18,335 bases of DNA from Pseudomonadota bacterium (GTDB lineage Bacteria; Pseudomonadota; Gammaproteobacteria; Xanthomonadales; Rhodanobacteraceae). The DNA is taken from contig JAEZQS010000368.1 in NCBI GenBank assembly GCA_023412995.1, positions 1 to 18,335 of the forward strand. Reading direction: 5' to 3'. The position numbers and the translations under genes were made by a program. The notes under the pieces were generated by a model that searched no databases, was not told the origin of the DNA, and was given only the letters and a program-made list of their open reading frames with translations. Below, piece by piece: positions 1-5,807 of the stretch. Positions within the stretch are counted from its first letter, which is position 1, and each line of letters begins with the position of its first letter.

Positions 1-11
1 GGACCGGACGA

Positions 12-971
12 TCACCCTTCGGCGGGAGTCCCGGTCGTGGCGGGCTTGGCCGGAGCGTCGACGTCCTGGTGGAAAATGCGGTCGGCGGCCGGCTTGACGA
101 ACTTCAGCGTCATGCGATCCGACTCGCCGATCGCCAGGTACTTCTCGCGATCCTTGTCGCCGAGCGTCAGGCTCGGTGGCAGCGTCCAGACACCCTTTTC
201 GTAATCTTTGCTGTCCTTCGGATTGGCATTCACCTCGCTCTGCGCCTCGAGCGTGAAGCCGGCGTCGGTAGCCAGCTTGATGACGTAGTCCGTTGGCAGG
301 TACCCCGATTCGCCGGGCTTGTCGGTCGGTGCACCGGCCGCCGCGCGATGGTCCACCACGCCGAGCACGCCGCCCGGCTTCAGCACGTCGAAGAAGGCCT
401 TGAACATGGCGGGCGCGGTACCGGCGCTGGCCCAGTTGTGGACGTTGCGGAAGGTCAGCACGAAGTCGGCCGATGCCGGCTCGCCGAGCACCGGCGCGCG
501 CGGATCGAACTCGACCAGCTTGACGTCGCCGAAGTCGGAGGCGTGCTGCTGCAGCTTCGCCCGGTACTTCTCGTTGTTCTTTTGCGCGTACTCCGAACTG
601 GAGTCGGCAGCGATGGCGGCAATGAAGGTGCCCGACCCCTTCAGCATCGGCGCCAGCACCTCGGTGTACCAGCCGCCGCCGGGGGTGATCTCGATGACGG
701 TGGAACCGGGCTGCACGCCGAAGAAGGCGAGCGTTTCCTTCGGATGGCGGTACTTGTCGCGGGCACGACTGGCCGCATCGCGCCAGCTGCCGGCGAGGGC
801 GGCATCGATGCGGCTCGCATCGGCCTGGGCGGCGCTCTGCGGCGGCACCGTTTCAGCCGGCTGGTCGAGCGCGGCATCCGGGGTGGAGGCGGTTGCCGGC
901 GGCGGCGCCGCGGCCGGACCACAGGCGGCGAAGGCAAGCAGGGACGGCAGCAGGAAGGCGAGCTTCTTCAT
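12..971 (-). CDS. Exported lipoprotein with class I SAM-methyltransferase fold
   Basis: Predicted 319-residue protein resembling the 'predicted methyltransferase' group found with signal peptides in proteobacteria; its substrate is unknown. The N-terminus is a lipoprotein signal (MKKLAFLLPS, then a lipobox LAFAAC with Cys17), followed by an Ala/Pro/Thr-rich linker to about residue 55. The Rossmann methyltransferase core then shows motif I (VIEITPGGGWY, about 92-102), RNVHNW (175-180), and LKPGG followed by DHR (197-209). I chose the ATG at 971 because AGAGGA lies 9 nt upstream; an in-frame ATG at 980 directly abuts that AGAGGA and would add only three residues. The C-terminal tail is Ala/Pro/Thr-rich and probably disordered. 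The gene stands alone, divergent from the next gene. The fold call is good; enzymatic activity is uncertain because SAM is not expected outside the cytoplasm. Confidence 0.85.
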   Translation of the reverse strand: MKKLAFLLPSLLAFAACGPAAAPPPATASTPDAALDQPAETVPPQSAAQADASRIDAALAGSWRDAASRARDKYRHPKETLAFFGVQPGSTVIEITPGGGWYTEVLAPMLKGSGTFIAAIAADSSSEYAQKNNEKYRAKLQQHASDFGDVKLVEFDPRAPVLGEPASADFVLTFRNVHNWASAGTAPAMFKAFFDVLKPGGVLGVVDHRAAAGAPTDKPGESGYLPTDYVIKLATDAGFTLEAQSEVNANPKDSKDYEKGVWTLPPSLTLGDKDREKYLAIGESDRMTLKFVKPAADRIFHQDVDAPAKPATTGTPAEG

Positions 972-1101
972 CGGAGTCATTCCTCTGGGGTGGCGCGCAG
1001 CCGAAGGGGACGCGCAGGTCGCGCGGGCAGCCTAGCACAGCCGCGAACCGGGCCCGCGGCTGAGCACACCCGGGCAGCGGTCATGACCGATTCATTGGAA
1101 A

Positions 1102-1137
1102 AACGTCAGCGTGTCAGGCGTGTCAGGCGTGCCAGCA
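1102..1137. repeat. Four imperfect 9-bp tandem repeats
   Basis: Two identical units, GTGTCAGGC at 1111-1119 and 1120-1128, are flanked by degenerate copies AACGTCAGC (1102-1110) and GTGCCAGCA (1129-1137). The array ends 56 bp before the start codon of the DUF1328 gene, where a promoter or operator could lie. No function is known. The repetition itself is read directly from the sequence. Confidence 0.7.
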
Positions 1138-1193
1138 CGGCTCCGCAACGGCACGGCAACCGTTCCATCGCACAATGCGTAAAGGAGATTGTC

Positions 1194-1364
1194 ATGCTGC
1201 ACTACGCCATCGTTTTCCTGGTCATTGCATTGATCGCCGCGGTACTCGGCTTCACCGGCGTCGCCGGCGCGGCAGCGGGCATCGCGAAGATCCTGTTCGT
1301 CGTTTTCCTGATCCTCTTCATCGCCTCGCTGGTGATGGGGCGCCGCGGGCGTCCGCCGGTCTGA
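1194..1364 (+). CDS. DUF1328 small membrane protein (UPF0391, YtjA-like)
   Basis: A 56-residue protein of the DUF1328/UPF0391 family. It has two hydrophobic helices, about residues 4-25 and 31-48, split by a Gly/Ala-rich turn (TGVAGAAAGIA), and a basic C-terminal tail (GRRGRPPV), so it is a predicted inner-membrane hairpin protein. The start is fixed by AAAGGAG at 1181-1187, seven nt ahead of the ATG; the frame is open far upstream, but that stretch has no matching codon signal or ribosome-binding site. Members of this family are often stress-associated, but their molecular role is not known. It is convergent with icd and shares its terminator. A 9-bp tandem repeat lies in its upstream region. 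Confidence 0.9.
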   Translation: MLHYAIVFLVIALIAAVLGFTGVAGAAAGIAKILFVVFLILFIASLVMGRRGRPPV

Positions 1365-1385
1365 CCACGCGTCCTCCACGGTCGG

Positions 1386-1412
1386 AAAGGGGCGCCGGGC
1401 GGCGCCCCTTTT
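1386..1412. terminator. Bidirectional hairpin terminator between DUF1328 gene and icd
   Basis: A perfect 8-bp stem, GGGGCGCC (1389-1396) and GGCGCCCC (1401-1408), encloses the loop GGGC. It is flanked by AAA on the left and TTTT, continuing as CCTTT, on the right. It lies 24 bp after the plus-strand stop and 19 bp after the minus-strand stop. The T-tract is better for the plus strand; the minus strand gets only three T. Confidence 0.85.
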
Positions 1413-1431
1413 CCTTTGCCCCGCGCTTTCC

Positions 1432-2691
1432 TCACATCGCGGCGATCAGGCGGTCGCCGAACTCCGAGCACTTGACCTCGGTCGCCCCTTCCATCAGGCG
1501 CGCGAAGTCGTAGGTCACTTCCTTTGCCGCGATCGCCTTGTCCATTGCGTGGATGATTGCGTCGGCGGCTTCGGTCCAGCCCATGTAGCGCAGCATCATC
1601 TCGCCGGAAAGGATCTCCGAACCCGGGTTGACCTTGTCCATCCCGGCGTACTTCGGCGCGGTGCCATGGGTCGCCTCGAACACGGCATGGCCGGTGACGT
1701 AGTTGATGTTGCCGCCTGGCGCGATGCCGATGCCGCCCACCTGCGCCGCCAGCGCGTCGCTCAGGTAATCGCCGTTGAGGTTCAGCGTCGCCACCACGTC
1801 GTACTCGGCGGGGCGCAGCAGGATCTGCTGCAGGAAGGCGTCGGCAATGACGTCCTTGACCGTGATGGCCTTGCCGGACTTCGGGTTGCGGAACGTCATC
1901 CACGGGCCGCCATCGAGGTCGGTCGCGCCGAACTCGTCCTTCGCCAGGGCATAGCCCCAGTCGCGGAACGCGCCCTCGGTGAACTTCATGATGTTGCCCT
2001 TGTGCACCAGCGTCACCGAGGAACGGTCGTTGTCGACCGCATACTTCAGCGCCGCGCGCACCAGGCGTTCGGTGCCCTCGCGCGAGACCGGCTTGATGCC
2101 GAACCCGGAGCTCTCCGGGAAGCGCACCTTGCGGTAGCGGTCGGGGAAGTGCTCGGCCAGCAGCGCCGCGAAGCGCTTCGCCTCCTCCGTGCCCTGCTGG
2201 AATTCGATGCCGGCGTAGATGTCCTCGGTGTTCTCGCGGAAGATCGTCATGTCCACCTGCGACGGGTCCTTCACCGGCGAAGGGACGCCCTTGAACCAGC
2301 GCACCGGGCGCAGGCAGGTGTAGAGATCGAGCATCTGGCGCAGCGCGACATTGAGCGAACGGATGCCGCCACCGACCGGGGTGGTAAGCGGACCCTTGAT
2401 CGAGACGAGGTAGTCGCGGCAGGCCTCGACGCTCTCGTCGGGCAGCCAGTTGCCGACGGTGTTGAAGGCCTTTTCCCCGGCGAGGATTTCCATCCAGTGA
2501 ATGCGGCGCTTGCCGGCGTAGGCCTTCTCGACGGCGGCATCGAACACCCGCACGGCGGCGCGCCAGATGTCCGGGCCGGTGCCATCGCCCTCGATGAAGG
2601 GAATGATCGGATTGTCGGGCACGGACAGCACGCCGTTGGCGATGGTGATCCGGGCGCCGCCGGCGGGCGGCGTGGGGGCGGATGGCGACAT
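1432..2691 (-). CDS. icd: NADP-dependent isocitrate dehydrogenase
   Basis: A TCA-cycle enzyme of 419 residues, close in length to the 416 of E. coli Icd, converting isocitrate and NADP+ to 2-oxoglutarate, CO2 and NADPH. Visible landmarks: GDGTGPDIW (35-43); the substrate loop GGGIRSLNVALRQ with Ser112, which corresponds to the E. coli phosphorylation site Ser113; Tyr159 in NTEDIYAG; Lys231 in VHKGNIMKFTEG; and the metal-ligand region NLNGDYLSDALAAQ. The NADP-selecting residues Lys347, Tyr348, Val354, Tyr394 and Arg398 match the E. coli set. The ATG at 2691 follows GGAGAACCCC. It is monocistronic, with a 223-bp divergent region shared with the DegV gene. The phosphorylatable serine is retained, but whether an AceK kinase exists cannot be seen here. 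Confidence 0.97.
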   Translation of the reverse strand: MSPSAPTPPAGGARITIANGVLSVPDNPIIPFIEGDGTGPDIWRAAVRVFDAAVEKAYAGKRRIHWMEILAGEKAFNTVGNWLPDESVEACRDYLVSIKGPLTTPVGGGIRSLNVALRQMLDLYTCLRPVRWFKGVPSPVKDPSQVDMTIFRENTEDIYAGIEFQQGTEEAKRFAALLAEHFPDRYRKVRFPESSGFGIKPVSREGTERLVRAALKYAVDNDRSSVTLVHKGNIMKFTEGAFRDWGYALAKDEFGATDLDGGPWMTFRNPKSGKAITVKDVIADAFLQQILLRPAEYDVVATLNLNGDYLSDALAAQVGGIGIAPGGNINYVTGHAVFEATHGTAPKYAGMDKVNPGSEILSGEMMLRYMGWTEAADAIIHAMDKAIAAKEVTYDFARLMEGATEVKCSEFGDRLIAAM

Positions 2692-2914
2692 GGGGTTCTC
2701 CGTTTGGCGTCAGCGGGTCCGCCGTGGGGCGGGCAGTCGGGCATTGTCGCGCGTCGGCGCGCCGCAATGAAGCGCCGGCCGGTGCGGGCGGTACGCTGCT
2801 TCGCTGCGCTGCGCCAGCCCGGCGCGTGACAGGCGTGCTACCGTGGGCCTGCCCGGCCGGGAACGATTGCACGACGCGCCGCAGTGGCGCCGCGGCCCAG
2901 GCAAGGGGGAGCGC

Positions 2915-3859
2915 ATGCGCATCGGCATCGTGGTGGATTCCGCCTGCGACCTGCCATTCGACTACCTGCAGGCGAACGGCATCGTGGTGTTGCCGATCAC
3001 CATCCACATCGGCAGCGACGTGCTGGTGGACGACCGCGACCCGGCGGCGATCCAGCACTTCCTCTCCGAGGACCTCGGCGCGCGCGGCCACGATGCCGAG
3101 ACCGAGCCGTTCAGCGCGGCGCAGATCCGCGACCTGTTCCTCGATCGCCTGGTGGTCGACTACGACTGCGTCTTCTGCCTGACGATCACCTCGACGCGCA
3201 GTCCCATTCATGCCAACGCGAGCCAGGCAAGCTACGCCGTGCTGAAGGACTACCGACCGATCCGCCGCGACGCCGGCGTGCCCGGGCCCTTCCTGCTGCG
3301 CGTGATGGACACCGGTTCGCTGTTTGCCGGCCAGGGCGTCACGGCCGTCGAAGCGGTGCGGCTGCGCGCGAGCGGGGCCAGTCCCGGTGCGATGCGCGAG
3401 CGGCTGGAAGCGATCGCCCGCAACACCTGCGCCTTCATGCTCCCGCGCGACCTCTACTACCTGCGGGCGCGGGCGCAGAAGAAGGGGGACCGCAGCGTCG
3501 GCTGGATGACGGCCGCGCTGGGCAGCGCGCTCGACATCAAGCCGATCCTGCGCGCGTTCCGCGGCGAGACCGGGCCGGTGGCCAAGGTGCGCGGCTTCGA
3601 GCAGGGCGTCCGCGAGCTGCTGGCGTTTGCCGCCCGCCGGGTGCGGGAAGGGCTGCTCGCGCCGACCCTGTGCCTGAGCTACGGCGGCGACCTTGCCGAA
3701 CTGGCGGCGCTGCCCGGCTACGAGGCGCTGCGGGAAACCTGCGCCGCGGCCGGCGTCGAGGTGTTCGAGACCGCGATGAGCATGACCGGGATGGTCAACG
3801 TGGGCACCGGCGCGATCGCACTCGGCTTTGCCTCGGAGCACCACGAGTTCGCAGCCTGA
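2915..3859 (+). CDS. DegV family fatty-acid-binding protein
   Basis: A 314-residue DegV-family protein, normal length for the family. Members bind a fatty acid in a cleft between two alpha/beta domains, and in Gram-positives the related FakB hands it to a fatty-acid kinase. Family landmarks: DSACDLP (8-14), VLPITIHIGSDVLVDD (25-40), TSTRSPIHANASQA (92-105), VMDTGSLFAGQG (130-141) and LDIKPILRAF (206-215). The ATG at 2915 is preceded by AAGGGGGAG; an in-frame ATG at 2843 adds an Arg/Gly-rich stretch that does not look like protein. No FakA-like kinase gene is in the window, so the partner is unknown. The gene is divergent from icd and ends in a hairpin-rich convergent spacer. Confidence 0.93.
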   Translation: MRIGIVVDSACDLPFDYLQANGIVVLPITIHIGSDVLVDDRDPAAIQHFLSEDLGARGHDAETEPFSAAQIRDLFLDRLVVDYDCVFCLTITSTRSPIHANASQASYAVLKDYRPIRRDAGVPGPFLLRVMDTGSLFAGQGVTAVEAVRLRASGASPGAMRERLEAIARNTCAFMLPRDLYYLRARAQKKGDRSVGWMTAALGSALDIKPILRAFRGETGPVAKVRGFEQGVRELLAFAARRVREGLLAPTLCLSYGGDLAELAALPGYEALRETCAAAGVEVFETAMSMTGMVNVGTGAIALGFASEHHEFAA

Positions 3860-3864
3860 GGGAC

Positions 3865-3882
3865 GGCAGCCCCTCGGCTGCC
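3865..3882 (+). terminator. Hairpin just after the DegV gene, without a T-tract
   Basis: GGCAGCC (3865-3871) and GGCTGCC (3876-3882) form a 7-bp stem with a CCTC loop, 5 bp past the stop codon of the DegV gene. There is no run of T after it, so if it acts in 3' end formation it is not a classical intrinsic terminator. Confidence 0.4.
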
Positions 3883-3894
3883 GGCGCGAAATGG

Positions 3895-3938
3895 GCCGAT
3901 CGAACGCCGCGTGCCTTCCAGGCAGCGCGGGGATCGGC
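3895..3938. repeat. Long imperfect inverted repeat in convergent spacer
   Basis: Nested pairing: GCCGATC (3895-3901) with GATCGGC (3932-3938), CCGCG (3907-3911) with CGCGG (3926-3930), and TGCCT (3912-3916) with AGGCA (3920-3924), giving 17 pairs with small internal loops. The A8 run directly after it means it is not a terminator for the plus strand. One arm also takes part in a competing repeat, GCGCGGGGA (3925-3933) with TCCCCGCGC (3958-3966). Confidence 0.6.
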
Positions 3939-3972
3939 AAAAAAAACGCGGCACGGTTCCCCGCGCCGCGTT
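3939..3972 (-). terminator. Intrinsic terminator of the LysM/lipoprotein block
   Basis: On the minus strand, AACGCGGC (3972-3965) pairs with GCCGCGTT (3952-3945) around a 12-nt loop, and the stem runs straight into eight T (3946-3939). It starts 21 bp after the stop codon of the lipoprotein gene. This is a strong rho-independent terminator for the minus-strand gene block that begins at 9092. Confidence 0.9.
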
Positions 3973-3993
3973 CCAGATCTTTCCTTTGCGTAG

Positions 3994-4506
3994 TTACTGG
4001 ACCGTGAAGTCCTTGGTCGCGACGCTGCGGCCATCCAGCATGATCTCGACCTTGTAGCTGCCGGCCGGCCAGCCATCGGGCTTGCTGATGTGGAAGCTGG
4101 TCACGGCAGGCCCGTTGGGCGCGATGGTCTGGCTCGACTCGTTGACCGTCTGGCCATCCTGGTAGGTCCACTTCGCGCTCAGCACGGCATTGGGCGCGGT
4201 GCCGGTGGTGGAGACCGCCGCGTAGATGGTGTCGGTCGGCGCAAACGTGGTCGATGGCGTGCTGACCCGCTGGTCGGCGCCCACCGCGGTCCCGAGGTCG
4301 ACCGAGGCCACGCTGACCGTGGCCGGAGCCGGCGTGGTGGTGGCCGGTGGCGTGGTGACCGGTGGCGGCGTGGTCACCGGCGGCGTGGTGGTGGCGGGCG
4401 GCACGGTGGCCGTGGTGTCGGTCCCTTCGTCGCGGTTGCATGCGGACAGCGCGAACGCGCAGGCGAGGACCGCGACCAGCGGGACCAGCCGGGAATGCTT
4501 GCTCAT
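3994..4506 (-). CDS. Thr/Pro-rich lipoprotein of unknown function
   Basis: A 170-residue predicted lipoprotein. A short basic N-terminus and hydrophobic helix lead to the lipobox LSAC with Cys23, so lipidation and envelope anchoring are expected. Residues about 29-62 form a low-complexity Thr/Pro spacer (PPATTTPPVTTPPPVTTPP) that would hold the C-terminal domain away from the membrane. The C-terminal part, about 63-170, looks beta-rich and ends in a WPAGSYKVEIMLDG(R)-type strand pair, like a small Ig-like or carbohydrate-contact domain; I do not recognise a named family. A good ribosome-binding site, GGAGGT, sits 8 nt before the ATG. The LysM gene lies 19 bp upstream on the same strand, so the two are very probably co-transcribed. 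Confidence 0.85.
   Translation of the reverse strand: MSKHSRLVPLVAVLACAFALSACNRDEGTDTTATVPPATTTPPVTTPPPVTTPPATTTPAPATVSVASVDLGTAVGADQRVSTPSTTFAPTDTIYAAVSTTGTAPNAVLSAKWTYQDGQTVNESSQTIAPNGPAVTSFHISKPDGWPAGSYKVEIMLDGRSVATKDFTVQ
4323..4398 (-). repeat. Low-complexity Thr/Pro codon repeat inside the lipoprotein gene
   Basis: GGTGGTGG- and GGCGTGGT-type units repeat here and read as the Thr/Pro spacer of the lipoprotein on the minus strand. Such tracts can change length by slippage. It is a coding repeat and needs no other explanation. Confidence 0.6.
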
Positions 4507-4525
4507 GGGCGTGACCTCCAGGTCT

Positions 4526-4873
4526 TCAGGCGTCGGAATCGGGGGTGTTGCGGGCAGTGGAACCGGAATCGTCGGGCAGCTTCAGCACCTGTCCCGGGTG
4601 GATCAGGTTGGGATCGTCGATCTGGTCGCGGTTGGCGGCGAAGATGTCGTGCCAGCGGTTGGCGTCGCCATACACCGCGCGCGCGATCTTCGAGAGCGAA
4701 TCGCCCTTGTTGACGGTGTAGGTCTGCGCGCGCTGCGCGTCGCTGCGGGCCGGTGCCGTGCTGGACGCGCCCGACTGCACGTTGCCGAAATCCGCCTTCT
4801 GCGCGGGCTCGGCCGCGCTCGATGCGCTGCCGCCCTTGACGTTGCCGAAATCAGGATTGCGGGTGGTGGTCAT
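4526..4873 (-). CDS. Small LysM-domain protein without signal peptide
   Basis: A 115-residue protein with a single LysM domain at about 51-100 (TYTVNKGDSLSKIARAVYGD ... NLIHPGQVLKLP). The HDIFAANRDQIDDPNLIHPGQ part resembles the LysM half of E. coli Kbp (YgaU), a cytoplasmic potassium-binding protein, but the BON domain of Kbp is absent. The N-terminus has no signal peptide or membrane helix; instead it is low-complexity and holds two copies of DFGNV (residues 8-12 and 28-32), each followed by a Gly/Ser-rich stretch. I chose the ATG at 4873 because GAGGGG lies just upstream; an in-frame ATG at 4906 would add MERRSPTTRGS. It is the first gene of a pair with the lipoprotein. Peptidoglycan binding would require export by a route not visible here. 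Confidence 0.88.
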   Translation of the reverse strand: MTTTRNPDFGNVKGGSASSAAEPAQKADFGNVQSGASSTAPARSDAQRAQTYTVNKGDSLSKIARAVYGDANRWHDIFAANRDQIDDPNLIHPGQVLKLPDDSGSTARNTPDSDA

Positions 4874-4904
4874 GGATCCCCTCGTGGTCGGGCTGCGACG
4901 CTCC

Positions 4905-4910
4905 ATTAGA
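4905..4910 (-). promoter_or_regulatory. Possible -10 element for the LysM/lipoprotein pair
   Basis: TCTAAT on the minus strand, about 31 nt ahead of the LysM start codon, inside the 82-bp gap after queF. No convincing -35 box at normal spacing was seen. If real, it lets the two envelope genes be transcribed apart from queF. Confidence 0.3.
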
Positions 4911-4955
4911 CGCCAGCGGGCTTAACCGCCGATGAGTACGGCAACCCTGCCCGCG

Positions 4956-5807
4956 CTATTGCCGCACGCTGCGCGTATTGGCCGGTTGTCCGGGCTCGCT
5001 GCTGCGCCACGGATTGATGTCCAGCCCGCCACGGCGGGTGTAGCGGGCGTACACCCACAGCCGTTCGGGCTGGCAGCGCTGCAGCAGGTCGCAATAGACC
5101 TGCTCGACGCACTGCTCGTGGAAACCGGCATGGGTGCGGAAGGAAACGAGGTAGCGCAGCAGCCCCGCGCGGTCGATGCGCGCGCCCCGGTAACGCACCT
5201 GCACGCTGGCCCAGTCCGGCTGCCCGGTCACCGGGCAGTTGGAGCGCAGGAGGTCCGATACCAGCGTTTCCTCGACCACCGCGCCCTCGCCCGTCGTGCC
5301 GAGCAGCGAGGGGTCGGGCGGGCCGTAGCAGTCGATGTCGATGGGCGCGCCGTCGATCGACTCCCCCGCAAGCGGCGCCAGCGTGATGGCGGCGAGGGTG
5401 CGCGGTGCGGTGAGCACGAGGCCGATGTCGGCGCCGGTCGCCTGGGCAAGGTCCTCGCGCAAACGCCGCTCCAGTTCGCCTTCGCCGATGCGCTCGCCGT
5501 TGAAGCCGTTGAGGTACAGCTTGAAGGACTTGGACTCGACCAGGTTCGGCGACGTTGCCGGAACACGGAATTCGGCGACCGCCACCTCGGGCTTTCCGCG
5601 CGGATCCAGCCACGACAGCTCGTAGGCGTTCCAGATGTCCACGCCGTGGAACGGCAGCGCAGCTCCGATCCCCAGGGCAGCGCGGCCCGGGGCACGCGGC
5701 AGCGGATGCAGCAGGCGCGGGTCGTAACGCTGGGGGTAGGCGACGGTGTGGCCAAGCGGTCCGTGGTCGGTCGCTTCGCCGCTTCCGGTACGGGACGGGC
5801 TGCTCAT
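4956..5807 (-). CDS. queF: NADPH-dependent 7-cyano-7-deazaguanine reductase
   Basis: Queuosine pathway enzyme that reduces the nitrile preQ0 to the amine preQ1 with two NADPH. It has 283 residues, matching the long proteobacterial form (E. coli 282), a fused tandem T-fold. Key residues: Cys191 in LRSNCPVTGQPDWA, the thioimide nucleophile; Asp198 in the same motif; ESKSFKLYLNGFN (91-103), the QueF signature; and His230-Glu231 in AGFHEQCVEQ. The start ATG at 5807 overlaps the stop of the upstream glycosyltransferase as ATGA, so translation is probably coupled. Other queuosine genes (queC, queD, queE, tgt) are not in the window. It closes the run of overlapping genes; an 82-bp gap follows. Confidence 0.97.
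   Translation of the reverse strand: MSSPSRTGSGEATDHGPLGHTVAYPQRYDPRLLHPLPRAPGRAALGIGAALPFHGVDIWNAYELSWLDPRGKPEVAVAEFRVPATSPNLVESKSFKLYLNGFNGERIGEGELERRLREDLAQATGADIGLVLTAPRTLAAITLAPLAGESIDGAPIDIDCYGPPDPSLLGTTGEGAVVEETLVSDLLRSNCPVTGQPDWASVQVRYRGARIDRAGLLRYLVSFRTHAGFHEQCVEQVYCDLLQRCQPERLWVYARYTRRGGLDINPWRSSEPGQPANTRSVRQ

Noticed and set aside
1171..1176. CACAAT as a -10 box for the DUF1328 gene
   Set aside because: A start placed downstream of it would cut into or remove the ribosome-binding site at 1181-1187.
1549..2829. Long open frame antisense to icd
   Set aside because: The icd reading frame has every expected catalytic residue; the antisense translation has none of a known family and is an artefact of third-position GC.
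4323..4398. Short repeats considered as a CRISPR-like or regulatory array
   Set aside because: They read in frame as the Thr/Pro stalk of the lipoprotein; there are no spacers.
1202..4441. Very long open frame on the minus strand crossing icd and the DegV gene
   Set aside because: Its translation is Arg/His/Gly/Ala-rich with no family likeness, and it crosses two clear genes and a terminator. It is a GC-rich shadow.
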